Shown piece after piece: positions 1-8,837 of a stretch of DNA of 64,000 nt (positions are counted from its first letter, which is position 1; each line of letters starts with the position of its first letter). Source of the stretch: Alphaproteobacteria bacterium. Its GTDB lineage: Bacteria > Pseudomonadota > Alphaproteobacteria > Sphingomonadales > Emcibacteraceae. The notes under the pieces were generated by a model, which saw nothing but the letters and a program-made list of their open reading frames with translations, did not search any database and had not been told where the DNA came from. Position numbers and translations under genes: made by a program. The DNA lies in NCBI GenBank assembly GCA_002401455.1, contig NVTE01000002.1, positions 232,319 to 296,318 of the forward strand, given 5' to 3'.

Positions 1-834
1 AAAACCTATGATATTCCCCTCATTGCGGGCCGGGACTTTTCCCGTGACTTCGCCAATGATCTGGAGACAAGAGACTCTCGCGCTGTCAATGTCATCCTCA
101 ATGAACTGGCCTTGAAAAAAATAGGGTTCGCCTCGGCGGAGGATGCCCTTAACAAGAGCTTTTATCAGGTCTACGGGGGACACGCGGCGGCAAAAAAATC
201 GAAAGCCTATGTCATCGTCGGTGTGATGGCGGACCAGAATTTTCTGGGATTGCACAATGATGTCAAACCATTCGTCTTTCGGGTGGACCCCCGTTACTAT
301 TACAAAGCTTCCATCCGGATCAAAGGCCAGAATTTAACCCAGACCATGGAAGAAATTAATGACATCTGGCAGAAAATTAATCCAGACTATCCGATTCAGG
401 TTAAGTTTCTGGATGAAATTTTTGACATGACTTTCAAGCGCAGCCGGGCGATAAATATGGTGCTCGCCGGCTTTGCAGTTATGGCTTTGACCCTGGCGTT
501 TGTTGGCCTGTTTGGCCTGTCTGCCTTCATGGCGGAACGGCGGACCAAGGAAATCGGACTTCGCAAGGTGATGGGGGCGAAAACCCATCAGATTGTCCTG
601 TTGCTGATCTGGCAGTTCTCCCGTCCCGTATTATGGGCGCTGGCGCTGGCCTTGCCACTGGCCTACCTGGCCTCTGACGCCTATCTCACGTCCTTTGCTG
701 ACCGGATTAATCTGCAAATGGTCCTGATCGCGGGGTCAGGCCTTGTGGCCCTTGTATTATCCTGGCTCATTGTATCGGCTCATGCTGTGCGGGTTGCCCG
801 CAGAAAACCCATCACCGCCTTAAGATACGAATAG
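1..834 (+). CDS. ABC transporter permease, MacB/FtsX type (5' end outside window)
   Basis: The reading frame is open from base 1, so about 277 residues of a longer protein are present and the start lies upstream. The visible part begins in the periplasmic core domain (PLIAGRDFS, typical of MacB-like permeases) and ends with the FtsX permease domain: a membrane helix near VLAGFAVMALTLAFVGLFGL, the cytoplasmic signature ERRTKEIGLRKVMGA, then two more helices and a short basic tail ending ALRYE. Such permeases work with a separate MacB-type ATPase to move peptides, lipids or antibiotics across the envelope, using ATP hydrolysis as a mechanical drive. The substrate cannot be told from this fragment, and the ATPase gene is not in the window. 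A hairpin terminator follows at 898-924, so this is the last gene of its operon. Confidence 0.9.
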   Translation, partial: KTYDIPLIAGRDFSRDFANDLETRDSRAVNVILNELALKKIGFASAEDALNKSFYQVYGGHAAAKKSKAYVIVGVMADQNFLGLHNDVKPFVFRVDPRYYYKASIRIKGQNLTQTMEEINDIWQKINPDYPIQVKFLDEIFDMTFKRSRAINMVLAGFAVMALTLAFVGLFGLSAFMAERRTKEIGLRKVMGAKTHQIVLLLIWQFSRPVLWALALALPLAYLASDAYLTSFADRINLQMVLIAGSGLVALVLSWLIVSAHAVRVARRKPITALRYE

Positions 835-897
835 CCCACGCCGTCATCCTGGGCTGACAATAAATTCCAGGATTTAGAACCACAGTGAGCCGTACCA

Positions 898-924
898 TGG
901 TGGGCCTCCGGGCCCGTCTTTTTT
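898..924 (+). terminator. Rho-independent terminator after ABC permease
   Basis: A short G+C hairpin (GGGCC at 902-906 pairing with GGCCC at 911-915, loop TCCG) is followed at once by GTCTTTTTT on the plus strand. It lies 64 bases after the permease stop codon and before the convergent oxidase operon. There is no T run on the minus-strand side, so it serves the plus-strand gene. Confidence 0.7.
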
Positions 925-940
925 CGACAAGTCCCCAGTC

Positions 941-1288
941 TCAGCCCGCCCCGCCTAAAAAGGTCATGCGCAACAGATGGACATAATCGGATTCCAGCAC
1001 CATTAACGCCACCAGAACCAATATCGCCCCCGGCGGCACAATAATCAGATAGAGCAGTGCCAGACGCTCCCACATCATATGCATGAAAACACTGATAATC
1101 AGCCCGGCCTTCAGTAGCATAAAGATGATAATCAGGCTCCAGCGCATCAGGCCCTCCACATTGAAATAATCAACGCTGTAGGACAGGCCGCTTAAAATGA
1201 ATAACAGCGCCCAGATCTTCAGGTACAGCCCGATCGGGTGCTGTTGGCCTTTATGGTCTGCTGCTACATTCTGTGATATCTGACCCAC
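941..1288 (-). CDS. Cytochrome c oxidase subunit IV-like protein
   Basis: 115 residues with three predicted membrane helices (about LYLKIWALLFILSGLSY, LMRWSLIIIFMLLKAGLII and LYLIIVPPGAILVLVALMV) and the motif FMHMMWE between the second and third. This is the pattern of the small prokaryotic cytochrome oxidase subunit IV (CyoD/COX4_pro family), which stabilises the subunit I/III assembly in the inner membrane. The frame stays open upstream to 1402, but I start at the GTG at 1288 because AAGGAG lies six bases before it and the upstream part overlaps the subunit III gene. It is the last gene of the five-gene oxidase operon, ten bases after the previous stop codon. Confidence 0.8.
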   Translation of the reverse strand: MGQISQNVAADHKGQQHPIGLYLKIWALLFILSGLSYSVDYFNVEGLMRWSLIIIFMLLKAGLIISVFMHMMWERLALLYLIIVPPGAILVLVALMVLESDYVHLLRMTFLGGAG

Positions 1289-1298
1289 AATATTCTCC

Positions 1299-1994
1299 TT
1301 ACCAAAGATAGAAAAATGCGAAGATGAAAACCCAGACCAGGTCGACAAAATGCCAGTAGAGGCCGGTAATCTCGACAATCTGATAGTCACCCCGTCGCTC
1401 ATAATCCCCCTTCAAAACCTTGATCGCCACGACCGTCAGATAGATGACGCCCACCGACACATGAAGACCGTGAAATCCGGTGATCATAAAGAATGTCGCG
1501 CCAAACTGGTGAGCCCCAAAGGGGTTCTCCCACGGCCGCACGCCCTCATGAATCAGTTTGGTCCATTCAAAAGCCTGCATACTGACAAAGCTCAGACCAA
1601 AAAGAGCCGTCACCAGCATCAGGATTCCGGCTTTTTTCCGGTCGCCCCGATAGCCCATATTGACCGCCATAGCCATGGTGCCACTGCTACTGATCAGAAT
1701 GAAGGTCATGATTGCAATCAGAACCAGCGGCAGCTCCACCCCGCCGATGGTCAGGGCAAAGACTTCACTTGGGTTGGGCCAGGGCACGGTGGTGGTCATG
1801 CGCACCGTCATATAACCGGTCAGAAAAGTGCCAAAGATGAAGGTATCGCTCAGCAGGAATATCCACATCATCGACTTACCCCAGGACACATTCTTGAAGG
1901 CCTCGCGGTCGGAGGCCCAGTCGGTGAGCAGTTCCTCATGCCGTCCTATGGGAGCCGGAGTCTTTTCTGAAGGGGTGTGGTTATTACGCGCCAT
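1299..1994 (-). CDS. Cytochrome c oxidase subunit III family protein (second copy)
   Basis: 231 residues, heme-copper oxidase subunit III family, with about five to six membrane helices and the family signatures FFMITGFHGLHV and GLYWHFVDLVWVFIFAFFY near the C-terminus. Subunit III lines the entry to the D proton channel and stabilises subunit I. This is one of two different subunit III proteins in the operon; its soluble N-terminus (KTPAPIGRHEELLTDWASDREAF) is absent from the first. An alternative ATG at 2009 gives five more residues and overlaps the upstream stop codon, but AAGGAG sits between the two starts, six bases before the ATG at 1994, so I prefer 1994. Confidence 0.88.
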   Translation of the reverse strand: MARNNHTPSEKTPAPIGRHEELLTDWASDREAFKNVSWGKSMMWIFLLSDTFIFGTFLTGYMTVRMTTTVPWPNPSEVFALTIGGVELPLVLIAIMTFILISSSGTMAMAVNMGYRGDRKKAGILMLVTALFGLSFVSMQAFEWTKLIHEGVRPWENPFGAHQFGATFFMITGFHGLHVSVGVIYLTVVAIKVLKGDYERRGDYQIVEITGLYWHFVDLVWVFIFAFFYLW

Positions 1995-2005
1995 ATCCTT
2001 CTCCT

Positions 2006-2611
2006 TCATGTCACCAGCAGCAACAGAAACAGGCCGAGCCAGACCAGCAGCATGAAATGCCAGTAAGTGCCACAGAGTTCCATACTAGCCGTGACCTTAT
2101 CCGCGGCGGCCCCGCTGGCACTTTTCCTTAAGCCCCGGCCCCAGGCCACCAGCCCACCCAAAAGATGCAGGCCATGAAGTCCGGTAATCAGGTAGAAAAA
2201 AGCATTGGCCGGATTGACCCGGGCATAGGCCCCAAGGGCGATCAGCTGCTGCCAGGCCATGATCTGCCCCAGCAGAAACAGGATTCCGGCAACGCCGCCG
2301 GCCATGAACATCCGGCGGGCCCGGACCATGTCACCGCGCCGGCCAAGGCGGGTCGCCCAGTGCATCAGGATACTGCCGATCAGCAACACAGCGGTATTAG
2401 GCCATAATATCCACGGCTCGACAAGAACCTGCCAGCCGCCAAGCATCATCCGCATATAATAGGCGGTGGCGAACAGGCTGAATAAAGCAGTCGCAACCCC
2501 GATAAACACAAACAGGCCCAGGCGTGTGGTTTTCAGGCTGGCCCCGCCATCGCCAGGGGCCTGGTCAAAGGCTTTGCCATCATCAAGCCAGGGTTTTGTC
2601 AAAATACTCAT
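2006..2611 (-). CDS. Cytochrome c oxidase subunit III family protein (first copy)
   Basis: 201 residues, about the length of the short five-helix subunit III seen in bo3-type enzymes (CyoC), with FFYLITGLHGLHLLGG and CGTYWHFMLLVWLGLFLLL. It starts with ATGA overlapping the stop codon of subunit I, which implies coupled translation and equal supply of the two subunits. Operons with two separate subunit III-like genes resemble the Bradyrhizobium coxMNOP arrangement as I remember it; that comparison is from memory, not from alignment. Which of the two proteins packs against subunit I, or whether both do, cannot be told here. Confidence 0.88.
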   Translation of the reverse strand: MSILTKPWLDDGKAFDQAPGDGGASLKTTRLGLFVFIGVATALFSLFATAYYMRMMLGGWQVLVEPWILWPNTAVLLIGSILMHWATRLGRRGDMVRARRMFMAGGVAGILFLLGQIMAWQQLIALGAYARVNPANAFFYLITGLHGLHLLGGLVAWGRGLRKSASGAAADKVTASMELCGTYWHFMLLVWLGLFLLLLVT

Positions 2612-4416
2612 GTCCCGCCCTCCTCTGGCTTATCTTCCCCAGGTTTATCTTCTTCTGGCCCCTCTTCCGGATGGGCCGCCCGGTGGGCCTCAAAGGGTTG
2701 AGGCGGCATATTCTGCGGCATATAATCCTCCGCCGCACCCGGCACACTGAAGTCATAGGCCCAGCGATAGACGGTGGGCATTTCAACGCCCCAGTTGCCG
2801 TGTTTCGGCGGTGTATCGGGCGTCTGCCATTCCAGGGAATTAGCCTTCCACGGATTGCTGTCAGCTTTCTTTCCCCAGATCAGGCTCCAGACAAGATTAT
2901 AGATGAACATCAATTGCGCCGCCCCGACCACCAACGCCGCTATGGTGATCGCCATATTCAGGTCGGCGACAGAATCCGGGATGAACTCGATATCCTCATA
3001 ATCATAATAGCGCCGGGGTACGCCGACAAAGCCCAGGTAATGCATGGGGAAATATATGGCGTAAGTGCCGAGGAAGGTCACCCAGAAATGAACCTTTCCC
3101 ATGCCTTCATGGAGCATGCGGCCGGTAATTTTCGGGTACCAGTGATAGATAGCACCAAAGACCACCAGGATTGGCGCAACCCCCATCACCATATGGAAAT
3201 GGGCCACGACAAAATAAGTGTCCGACAGGGGCACATCGACCACCACATTGCCCAGGAACAGCCCGGTCAGGCCGCCAAAAACAAACGTCAAAATAAAGGC
3301 GATGGCAAACATCATCGGGATGGTCAGGTGAATATCCGCCTTCCACAGGGTCAGGGTCCAGTTATAGACCTTGATCGCCGTCGGTACCGCAATGATCAGA
3401 GTCGTGACTGCAAAGAAATAGCCAAACGCCGGGTCCATACCGCTGACATACATATGATGGGCCCAGACGATAAAACTCAAGACGCCAATAGCCAGCAATG
3501 CCCAAACCATCATCCGGTAACCAAAAATAGCCTTCCGCGCATGAACGCTGAGCAGGTCCGAGACGATGCCAAACGCCGGCAGTGCGACGATATAAACCTC
3601 CGGATGGCCAAAGAACCAGAACAGATGCTGAAACAACAGTGGACTGCCGCCGCCATACGCCAACGGCTCACCCAGGGAGACAATCTCCGGCATGAAAAAG
3701 CTGGTGCCGATCACCCGGTCCAGCAGCAGCATCACGCCACTGACAAACAGCGCAGGGAACGCTAGAAGCCCCATAAAAGTGGCGACAAAGATGCCCCAGA
3801 CCGACAGCGGCATCCGCATCAGGGTCATACCCCGCGCCCGGGCCTGCAAGATTGTCGTGACATAATTCAGCCCGCCCATGGTGAAGGCGACGATGAAGAT
3901 AATCAGCGACACTAGCATCAGGATAATGCCCCCGTCATAACCGGGGGTGCCTGGCAGGATCGACTGGGGCGGATACAGGGTCCAGCCAGCCCCGGTGGGA
4001 CCGCCAGTAACAAAGAAGCTTGCCACCAACACCAGAACCGCCAGCAGGTAAACCCAGTAGCTGAGCATATTCAGATAGGGAAACACCATATCCCGCGCCC
4101 CGACCATCAACGGGATCAAATAATTACCAAAACCGCCAAGGAAAAAGGCCGTCAGCAGATAGATCACCATAATCATGCCGTGCATGGTGACATATTGGTA
4201 ATAGGCTTCCTGATCGATAAAGTCGAACACCCCCGGAAAGCCCAATTGCAGCCGCATCAACCACGACAGCACCAGCGCCACAAGGCCTATGGCCATGGCG
4301 GTTATGCTATACTGGACCGCAATAACCTTATGGTCTTGGCTCCAGATATATTTGGTAAAGAAATGCGTCGGCTCGTGCATCTCCGCGTCATAATCCTTGG
4401 CAGTTTCATCAGTCAT
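2608..4416 (-). CDS. ctaD: Cytochrome c oxidase subunit I, A-type
   Basis: 602 residues, catalytic subunit of a heme-copper oxidase that reduces oxygen to water and pumps protons. All metal ligands are visible: His79 (heme a, YVTMHGM), His271 of GHPEVYI and His320/His321 of WAHHMY (CuB), His406 (heme a3) and His408 (heme a) of VAHFHMV. Glu273 in GHPEV, the lysine of PTAIKVYNW and the aspartate of GARDMVFPYLN mark intact D and K proton channels of the A1 class. Tyr275, next to the CuB site, is also present. The last 50 residues form an acidic, proline-rich tail (PEEGPEEDKPGEDKPEE) not needed for catalysis. The start ATG overlaps the end of subunit II by eight bases. Confidence 0.98.
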   Translation of the reverse strand: MTDETAKDYDAEMHEPTHFFTKYIWSQDHKVIAVQYSITAMAIGLVALVLSWLMRLQLGFPGVFDFIDQEAYYQYVTMHGMIMVIYLLTAFFLGGFGNYLIPLMVGARDMVFPYLNMLSYWVYLLAVLVLVASFFVTGGPTGAGWTLYPPQSILPGTPGYDGGIILMLVSLIIFIVAFTMGGLNYVTTILQARARGMTLMRMPLSVWGIFVATFMGLLAFPALFVSGVMLLLDRVIGTSFFMPEIVSLGEPLAYGGGSPLLFQHLFWFFGHPEVYIVALPAFGIVSDLLSVHARKAIFGYRMMVWALLAIGVLSFIVWAHHMYVSGMDPAFGYFFAVTTLIIAVPTAIKVYNWTLTLWKADIHLTIPMMFAIAFILTFVFGGLTGLFLGNVVVDVPLSDTYFVVAHFHMVMGVAPILVVFGAIYHWYPKITGRMLHEGMGKVHFWVTFLGTYAIYFPMHYLGFVGVPRRYYDYEDIEFIPDSVADLNMAITIAALVVGAAQLMFIYNLVWSLIWGKKADSNPWKANSLEWQTPDTPPKHGNWGVEMPTVYRWAYDFSVPGAAEDYMPQNMPPQPFEAHRAAHPEEGPEEDKPGEDKPEEGGT

Positions 4417-5224
4417 TTTTATCTCCCTCCTGTTCGGCCATCATCTCAGCAAAAGTCAGCTGGTCGGCCAGCCATAGCTGATAAGCCGCCGCCTCTTCGA
4501 CGATGACAATTCCGCGCATTTGTGAATGGCCCACGCCACAGAGTTCCGCACAAAGGATTTCAAATTCACCGGTCCGGATCGGGGTGAACCAGAAATAGGT
4601 CACCATGCCCGGCACCAGGTCCATTTTGGCGCGAAATTGCGGCACGTAAAAATCATGCAGCACATCAAGTGACCGCAGATAAACAATCACAGGCTGGTCC
4701 AGAAGAATATGCATGTCATCCCCCTCGATGATAATGTCATCCCGGCCGAGAGGGTCTTGCGGGTCCAGACCCAGCGGGTTATCCCCGGAAACAAACCGGG
4801 TCGCGGCCTGACCAAGCTCACCGTCCTGACCGGGCAGGCGAAAATTCCAGCTCCATTGCTGGCCCACCGCCTCAAAGGCGCGGGCTTCTGCCGGTGGATT
4901 GATATATTGCGCCCAGACAACCAAGCCCGGGGCGAGCATAGCGATAATGCCGACCGTCGTCAGGCCGGTCAGCCACCATTCCAGTTTCTTGTTTTCGGGC
5001 TCAAACGTCGCCCGCCGACCGGGCTTATGGTGAAATTTGAAAATGGCCAATGCCATGAAAAGAGTGACCGCGACAAAGACAATCCCCGTGATCACAAAAG
5101 TAATGATCAGAGCATCATCTATGGTGCCCCAATTGGAGGCCAGTGGCGTGAACCACCAGGGACTTACGAAGGTAAACACCACGGTGATGATCACCAACAC
5201 CACTAATATAATTGCTAAAACCAT
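4409..5224 (-). CDS. ctaC: Cytochrome c oxidase subunit II
   Basis: 271 residues. Two N-terminal membrane helices (about 1-21 and 39-60 with a third hydrophobic stretch at 87-107) are followed by a periplasmic cupredoxin domain. The binuclear CuA ligands are complete: His190 in LDVLHDFY, Cys225, Cys229, His233 and Met236 in CAELCGVGHSQM, with the aromatic patch QQWSWNFRLPG that receives electrons. The intact CuA site means the enzyme is a cytochrome c oxidase and not a quinol oxidase. No cytochrome c domain is fused at the C-terminus, so it is not caa3-type. It is the first gene of the oxidase operon, with GAGGAG before the start. No assembly genes (ctaB, ctaG, SCO) are nearby. Confidence 0.97.
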   Translation of the reverse strand: MVLAIILVVLVIITVVFTFVSPWWFTPLASNWGTIDDALIITFVITGIVFVAVTLFMALAIFKFHHKPGRRATFEPENKKLEWWLTGLTTVGIIAMLAPGLVVWAQYINPPAEARAFEAVGQQWSWNFRLPGQDGELGQAATRFVSGDNPLGLDPQDPLGRDDIIIEGDDMHILLDQPVIVYLRSLDVLHDFYVPQFRAKMDLVPGMVTYFWFTPIRTGEFEILCAELCGVGHSQMRGIVIVEEAAAYQLWLADQLTFAEMMAEQEGDKND

Positions 5225-5342
5225 ACCTGCTCCTCATATATATTATGGACCTGGCTCCGGAAAAACGGCATTACTGGTTCGGCAGCTGATCTGTCGACTT
5301 CCCCTCCTTAAAAACACAAACTCAAATGATACAAATATCTGG

Positions 5343-5933
5343 TTAGCCGTGTGCCGGGCCATGCATATGAACATCCCGGCCCGCATGATGCCGCAGGATG
5401 GTGACCGCGGTGTCTTCCTGGGCAAAGCTTTTCGTCCGAACCCAGAGCAAGAAGCCGCCCCACTTTTTTTCACGGCGCATACGTTCAATTCGTTTCTGGG
5501 CAATGACATAGGCGAAAAATCCGCCAATCAGCAGGCCCAGAATACCCAGCATCAGGCTGAGGCCAACCCCCTGCCAGACGTCAAGTCCATAAGACTGTGC
5601 AAGGCCTAAAGCCGCCATTATCAGAATATAACCAGGAATCAGCAACAGAACAGTCAAGCCTTCTGTACGGCTTTCAGGGTCGACGAATGCCTGACGTGGC
5701 ACGGCGCTATTATCTTCCAGGTCCCGGGCATTATAGACGGCGTGGTGAAGGGTATGTTCGACTTTATCCGGCCTTGCCGGACGGGAAATTGCGGTATTTG
5801 AAAAACCCTGGAGCTCCAGATCATCGACGGCAGCCTGGATATCATCTTCGCTGTTGAAAAGGCCGACGACTTCCCGCACATTACCTCTTGGTCCTGTTTC
5901 GCTCCCCCATTCCCCATACGTCAAATCATCCAT
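5343..5933 (-). CDS. Two-helix membrane protein with stress-protein-17M-like N-terminus
   Basis: 196 residues. The N-terminal third (REVVGLFNSEDDIQAAVDDL) looks like the small alpha/beta domain of the general stress protein 17M group, which carries phenylalanine- or valine-led strands and helices that scan for partner binding. Two hydrophobic segments follow (about LTVLLLIPGYILIMAALGLA and GVGLSLMLGILGLLIGGFFAYVIA), then a basic cytoplasmic tail with a second small domain ending in HGPAHG. I start at 5933 because GGAGAAAG precedes that ATG; the open frame to 6050 lacks any start signal. It lies 118 bases before ctaC on the same strand and might be read with it. Function unknown. Confidence 0.75.
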   Translation of the reverse strand: MDDLTYGEWGSETGPRGNVREVVGLFNSEDDIQAAVDDLELQGFSNTAISRPARPDKVEHTLHHAVYNARDLEDNSAVPRQAFVDPESRTEGLTVLLLIPGYILIMAALGLAQSYGLDVWQGVGLSLMLGILGLLIGGFFAYVIAQKRIERMRREKKWGGFLLWVRTKSFAQEDTAVTILRHHAGRDVHMHGPAHG

Positions 5934-6021
5934 TGAACTTTCTCCAGAGAAGAAAATGTTCTTATATCTATTTATACCACAGATCAGGAACTTTTGCGAA
6001 TCAGGACCATTATCATTTAAA

Positions 6022-6048
6022 GGCCCGGCCCTTGCGGTGGGCCGGGTC
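6022..6048 (-). terminator. Probable terminator after the dapD-dapE operon
   Basis: An almost perfect ten-pair G+C stem (CCCGGCCC at 6024-6031 with GGGCCGGG at 6039-6046, extended by a G-T and a G-C pair) has a seven-base loop. Read on the minus strand it is followed by TTTAAATGAT, a modest T-rich tail. It lies 87 bases after the stop of the membrane protein gene at 6135. Confidence 0.6.
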
Positions 6049-6134
6049 ATAAAGACAGAATATCACAGGAATATTAGAACCTACCGACATTTAAGGGGGG
6101 ACCTGCGCACGGACACTCCCAAACAAAAGGTCCT

Positions 6135-6713
6135 TTAAAAAACCCGGATAATGACCTGCATGACCGACAGGGTGAACAGAGCTTTGAAAACCATCACGCC
6201 AAAGGCCAGCCAGCCGCTGATCTTAAGGGTTTGTTTAAACAGGAACCAGGTGACATAAAGCTCCAGATAGATCGCCACCGCCATCACGCCAAGCGCCCCG
6301 GCTTCAAGCGGCAAGACGTCCAGGCTGATCAGCATGGAGATCGGCAGGATGATGTAATTGGCAATGACCCATAACCAATTGAAGGCAATGATCATATTGA
6401 CATAATAGCTATCAATCTTGAGAAATTTGGTGAAGAAAATCATCACCAGAGCGATCAGCGGCAACCGGCACAGGAATTCAATGATATGGGCAGCCAGGGA
6501 AATCTCATGACCCTGCTCCACCGCCAGATCAAAACTGATACTCAGGCCTAAGAAAAACACCGGGCCGACGATGGCGATGGCCCAGAAAGACTTCCAGAAG
6601 GCCTCGGCAGAGGTATCAAAATGATCCATGGCCCGGGGATTGAGTTTGATAAACTCGAATGCGCCGGTCAGCTGTTGGATAAAGTGATTAATCAAAGATG
6701 GGCTTTTTTCCAT
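6135..6713 (-). CDS. Integral membrane protein, unknown function
   Basis: 192 residues with five or so hydrophobic segments (AFWKSFWAIAIVGPVFFLGL, FLCRLPLIALVMIFFTKFL, IIAFNWLWVIANYIILPISML, a segment around GVMAVAIYLELYVTWFLF and the C-terminal GWLAFGVMVFKALFTLSVMQ). The soluble start (LINHFIQQLTGAFEFIKLNPRAMDHF) is short. I do not recognise the family; the layout is loosely like Yip1-type membrane proteins. Its ATG shares one base with the dapE stop codon (TAATG), so translation is coupled to dapE. That link suggests a conserved operon, but nothing in the protein points to lysine or peptidoglycan synthesis. Confidence 0.8.
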   Translation of the reverse strand: MEKSPSLINHFIQQLTGAFEFIKLNPRAMDHFDTSAEAFWKSFWAIAIVGPVFFLGLSISFDLAVEQGHEISLAAHIIEFLCRLPLIALVMIFFTKFLKIDSYYVNMIIAFNWLWVIANYIILPISMLISLDVLPLEAGALGVMAVAIYLELYVTWFLFKQTLKISGWLAFGVMVFKALFTLSVMQVIIRVF

Positions 6714-7888
6714 TATTTAGCTTCCCCGGAAGAAAAAGATGAAGAAGGCGTGAAAAAGGCCTTCAGGATTTCGTGGTAAATTTTTGTTAATTGCTCAAGA
6801 TCGGTAAGGCTGACACATTCATCAACCTTATGCATGGTTTTATTGACCAGGCCAAATTCTGACACTGGACAGTGGTTTTTAATGAAGCGCGCGTCCGACG
6901 TACCGCCAGAGGTGCTCAGCTCCACCGTCAGGCCGGTCACTTTCATCACCGCATCTGAAATCAAGGTACTTAAGGTGCCAGGCGCGGTCAGGAAGGCATC
7001 GCCGGAAGCTTTCATGGCAAGCTCGTAATCGCCGCCAACCCCATCACAGACCGACCGGATCCACTCCTGCAGGCCCGCGTCCGTTTGCTCATTGTTAAAG
7101 CGAATATTAAACCGGGCCACGGCCTCAGCCGGAATTATATTGCTGGCACTGTTGCCCACATCGATGGAGACAATCTCAAGATTGGAATGCTGGAAATGAG
7201 CGTTGCCGTCATCCAGACGGCGGGCCAACAGCCCGTCGAGCATCTTGACCAGCCGCGGGATCGGGTTATCGGCTAGGTCCGGATAGGCCACATGGCCCTG
7301 AGTGCCCTTCACCGTCAGCAGACTATTCAGGCTGCCCCGGCGGCCAATCTTGGCCATATCGCCGATTTTTCCCGGATTGGTCGGTTCGCCCACCAGACAA
7401 TAATCCAGTTTTTCGCCCTCCTGCTCAAGCCAGTCGAGCATCTTAATGGTGCCATTGACCGCCGGGCCTTCTTCGTCGCCGGTAATCAGGAAACTGATTG
7501 ATCCGTCAAAATCGCCTTTGTCCTCAATCAGCCGTGACACCGCTGAGACAAAGGCAGCAATGCCACCCTTCATATCCGTAGCGCCCCGGCCATAGAGCAG
7601 GCCGTCTTTGATGGTTCCGGCAAAGGGATCAGCCTGCCATTGATCCGCCTGGCCTACCGGAACTACGTCCGTATGGCCGGCAAAACAGAAATTTGGCGCA
7701 GCGGTCCCGAGACGGGCATAAAGATTATCCACATCATCGGCACCGGCCTCAGAGAACGGCAGACGATGACAGACAAATCCTAGGCTTTCCAACGCAGATT
7801 GCAAAACATCCAATGCCCCGGCATCGGCCGGGGTGACGCTTGGACAGCGGATCAAATCCTGGGTGAGTGTTACCGGATCTAGGACCAT
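6713..7888 (-). CDS. dapE: Succinyl-diaminopimelate desuccinylase
   Basis: 391 residues, M20 peptidase family. It removes succinate from N-succinyl-LL-2,6-diaminopimelate in the succinylase branch of lysine and peptidoglycan precursor synthesis. The di-zinc ligands are visible: His72 (GHTDVVP), Asp105 (RGATDMKGG), Glu140 next to the catalytic base Glu139 (GDEEGP), Glu168 (VGEPT) and His353 (MHKVDE). The lid or dimerisation domain lies between about 180 and 290. The last dozen residues ([11 protein letters not shown]) are an unconserved tail. The start is coupled to dapD through TAATG, so the two consecutive pathway enzymes come from one message. Confidence 0.97.
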   Translation of the reverse strand: MVLDPVTLTQDLIRCPSVTPADAGALDVLQSALESLGFVCHRLPFSEAGADDVDNLYARLGTAAPNFCFAGHTDVVPVGQADQWQADPFAGTIKDGLLYGRGATDMKGGIAAFVSAVSRLIEDKGDFDGSISFLITGDEEGPAVNGTIKMLDWLEQEGEKLDYCLVGEPTNPGKIGDMAKIGRRGSLNSLLTVKGTQGHVAYPDLADNPIPRLVKMLDGLLARRLDDGNAHFQHSNLEIVSIDVGNSASNIIPAEAVARFNIRFNNEQTDAGLQEWIRSVCDGVGGDYELAMKASGDAFLTAPGTLSTLISDAVMKVTGLTVELSTSGGTSDARFIKNHCPVSEFGLVNKTMHKVDECVSLTDLEQLTKIYHEILKAFFTPSSSFSSGEAK

Positions 7889-8733
7889 TAATCTCTCAAC
7901 AGTTCATTGATTGAGGTTTTGGAGCGGGTACGGGCATCGACCCGCTTGACAATAACCGCCGCATAAAGGCTGGGTCCCGGTGAGCCGTCGGGCAGTGGTT
8001 TGCCCGGCAGGTTTCCGGGAACCACAACGCTGTAGCTCGGCACACGGCCCATGAATATCTCGCCAGTTTCCCGGTCAATGATCTTGGTTGAGGCACCGAT
8101 ATACACGCCCATGCTGAGCACAGCGCCTTCTTCAACGATGACGCCTTCGGCTACTTCGGACCGGGCCCCAATGAAGCAGTTATCCTCGATGATTACCGGG
8201 CCAGCCTGCAATGGCTCCAGCACACCACCGATACCAACGCCGCCGGACAGATGAACATTCTTACCGATCTGGGCGCAGGAACCAACGGTGGTCCAGGTAT
8301 CAACCATGGTGCCCTCATCCACATAAGCCCCCAGATTGACAAAAGATGGCATCAGAACGGCACCCGGCGCAATATAGGCCGAATGACGGACAATGGCACT
8401 GGGGACGGCCCGGAAGGCGGCCTGATCGAAGCGTTCTTTATCCCAACCCTCAAATTTTGATGGCACCTTGTCATACCAGTTGGCATTGTCGCCTGGGGCG
8501 CCCTTGATGATCTTCATCTCATTGAGGCGGAAAGACAGGAGAACTGCCTTCTTCAGCCATTGGTGGACAACCCACTCACCATTTTCCTTAGCCGCAACCC
8601 GGGCCTGACCACTGTCCAGAAGATTAAGGGCATGGCTGACCGCATCCCTGACTTCGCCGGTGGTTGATGAGGAGATGTCGGCCTGGTTTTCCCAGGCAAG
8701 ATTGATAGTGTTTTCCAATGACTGATCGGTCAT
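7888..8733 (-). CDS. dapD: Tetrahydrodipicolinate N-succinyltransferase
   Basis: 281 residues. It transfers succinyl from succinyl-CoA to tetrahydrodipicolinate, the step before the aminotransferase and DapE in lysine synthesis. The N-terminal helical domain (about 1-100) is followed by a left-handed beta helix of hexapeptide repeats ([21 protein letters not shown] through [14 protein letters not shown]), with the DapD signature around [15 protein letters not shown]. The open frame extends 24 codons further upstream, but the family starts with TDQSLE-like residues and AGGGAC precedes the ATG at 8733. A good promoter lies just upstream at 8774-8801. Confidence 0.97.
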   Translation of the reverse strand: MTDQSLENTINLAWENQADISSSTTGEVRDAVSHALNLLDSGQARVAAKENGEWVVHQWLKKAVLLSFRLNEMKIIKGAPGDNANWYDKVPSKFEGWDKERFDQAAFRAVPSAIVRHSAYIAPGAVLMPSFVNLGAYVDEGTMVDTWTTVGSCAQIGKNVHLSGGVGIGGVLEPLQAGPVIIEDNCFIGARSEVAEGVIVEEGAVLSMGVYIGASTKIIDRETGEIFMGRVPSYSVVVPGNLPGKPLPDGSPGPSLYAAVIVKRVDARTRSKTSINELLRD

Positions 8734-8773
8734 AAATAGTCCCTGATAAATATTACGATTAAAATCAAACCCG

Positions 8774-8801
8774 ACAATACTGATTAGCCATAAACTGTCA
8801 A
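8774..8801 (-). promoter_or_regulatory. Sigma-70-type promoter for dapD-dapE
   Basis: On the minus strand TTGACA (8801-8796) is followed after 16 bases by TATTGT (8779-8774), a near-consensus housekeeping promoter. The predicted transcript would start around 8767, giving a leader of about 34 bases before the dapD ATG. Confidence 0.6.
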
Positions 8802-8837
8802 TCAATTACCCGCGATTTTGGCCTTTTGCCCGAGGTT

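Noticed and set aside
2524..3765. Long plus-strand open frame of 413 codons
   Set aside because: Antisense to ctaD, whose metal ligands are intact; the frame has no recognisable domain.
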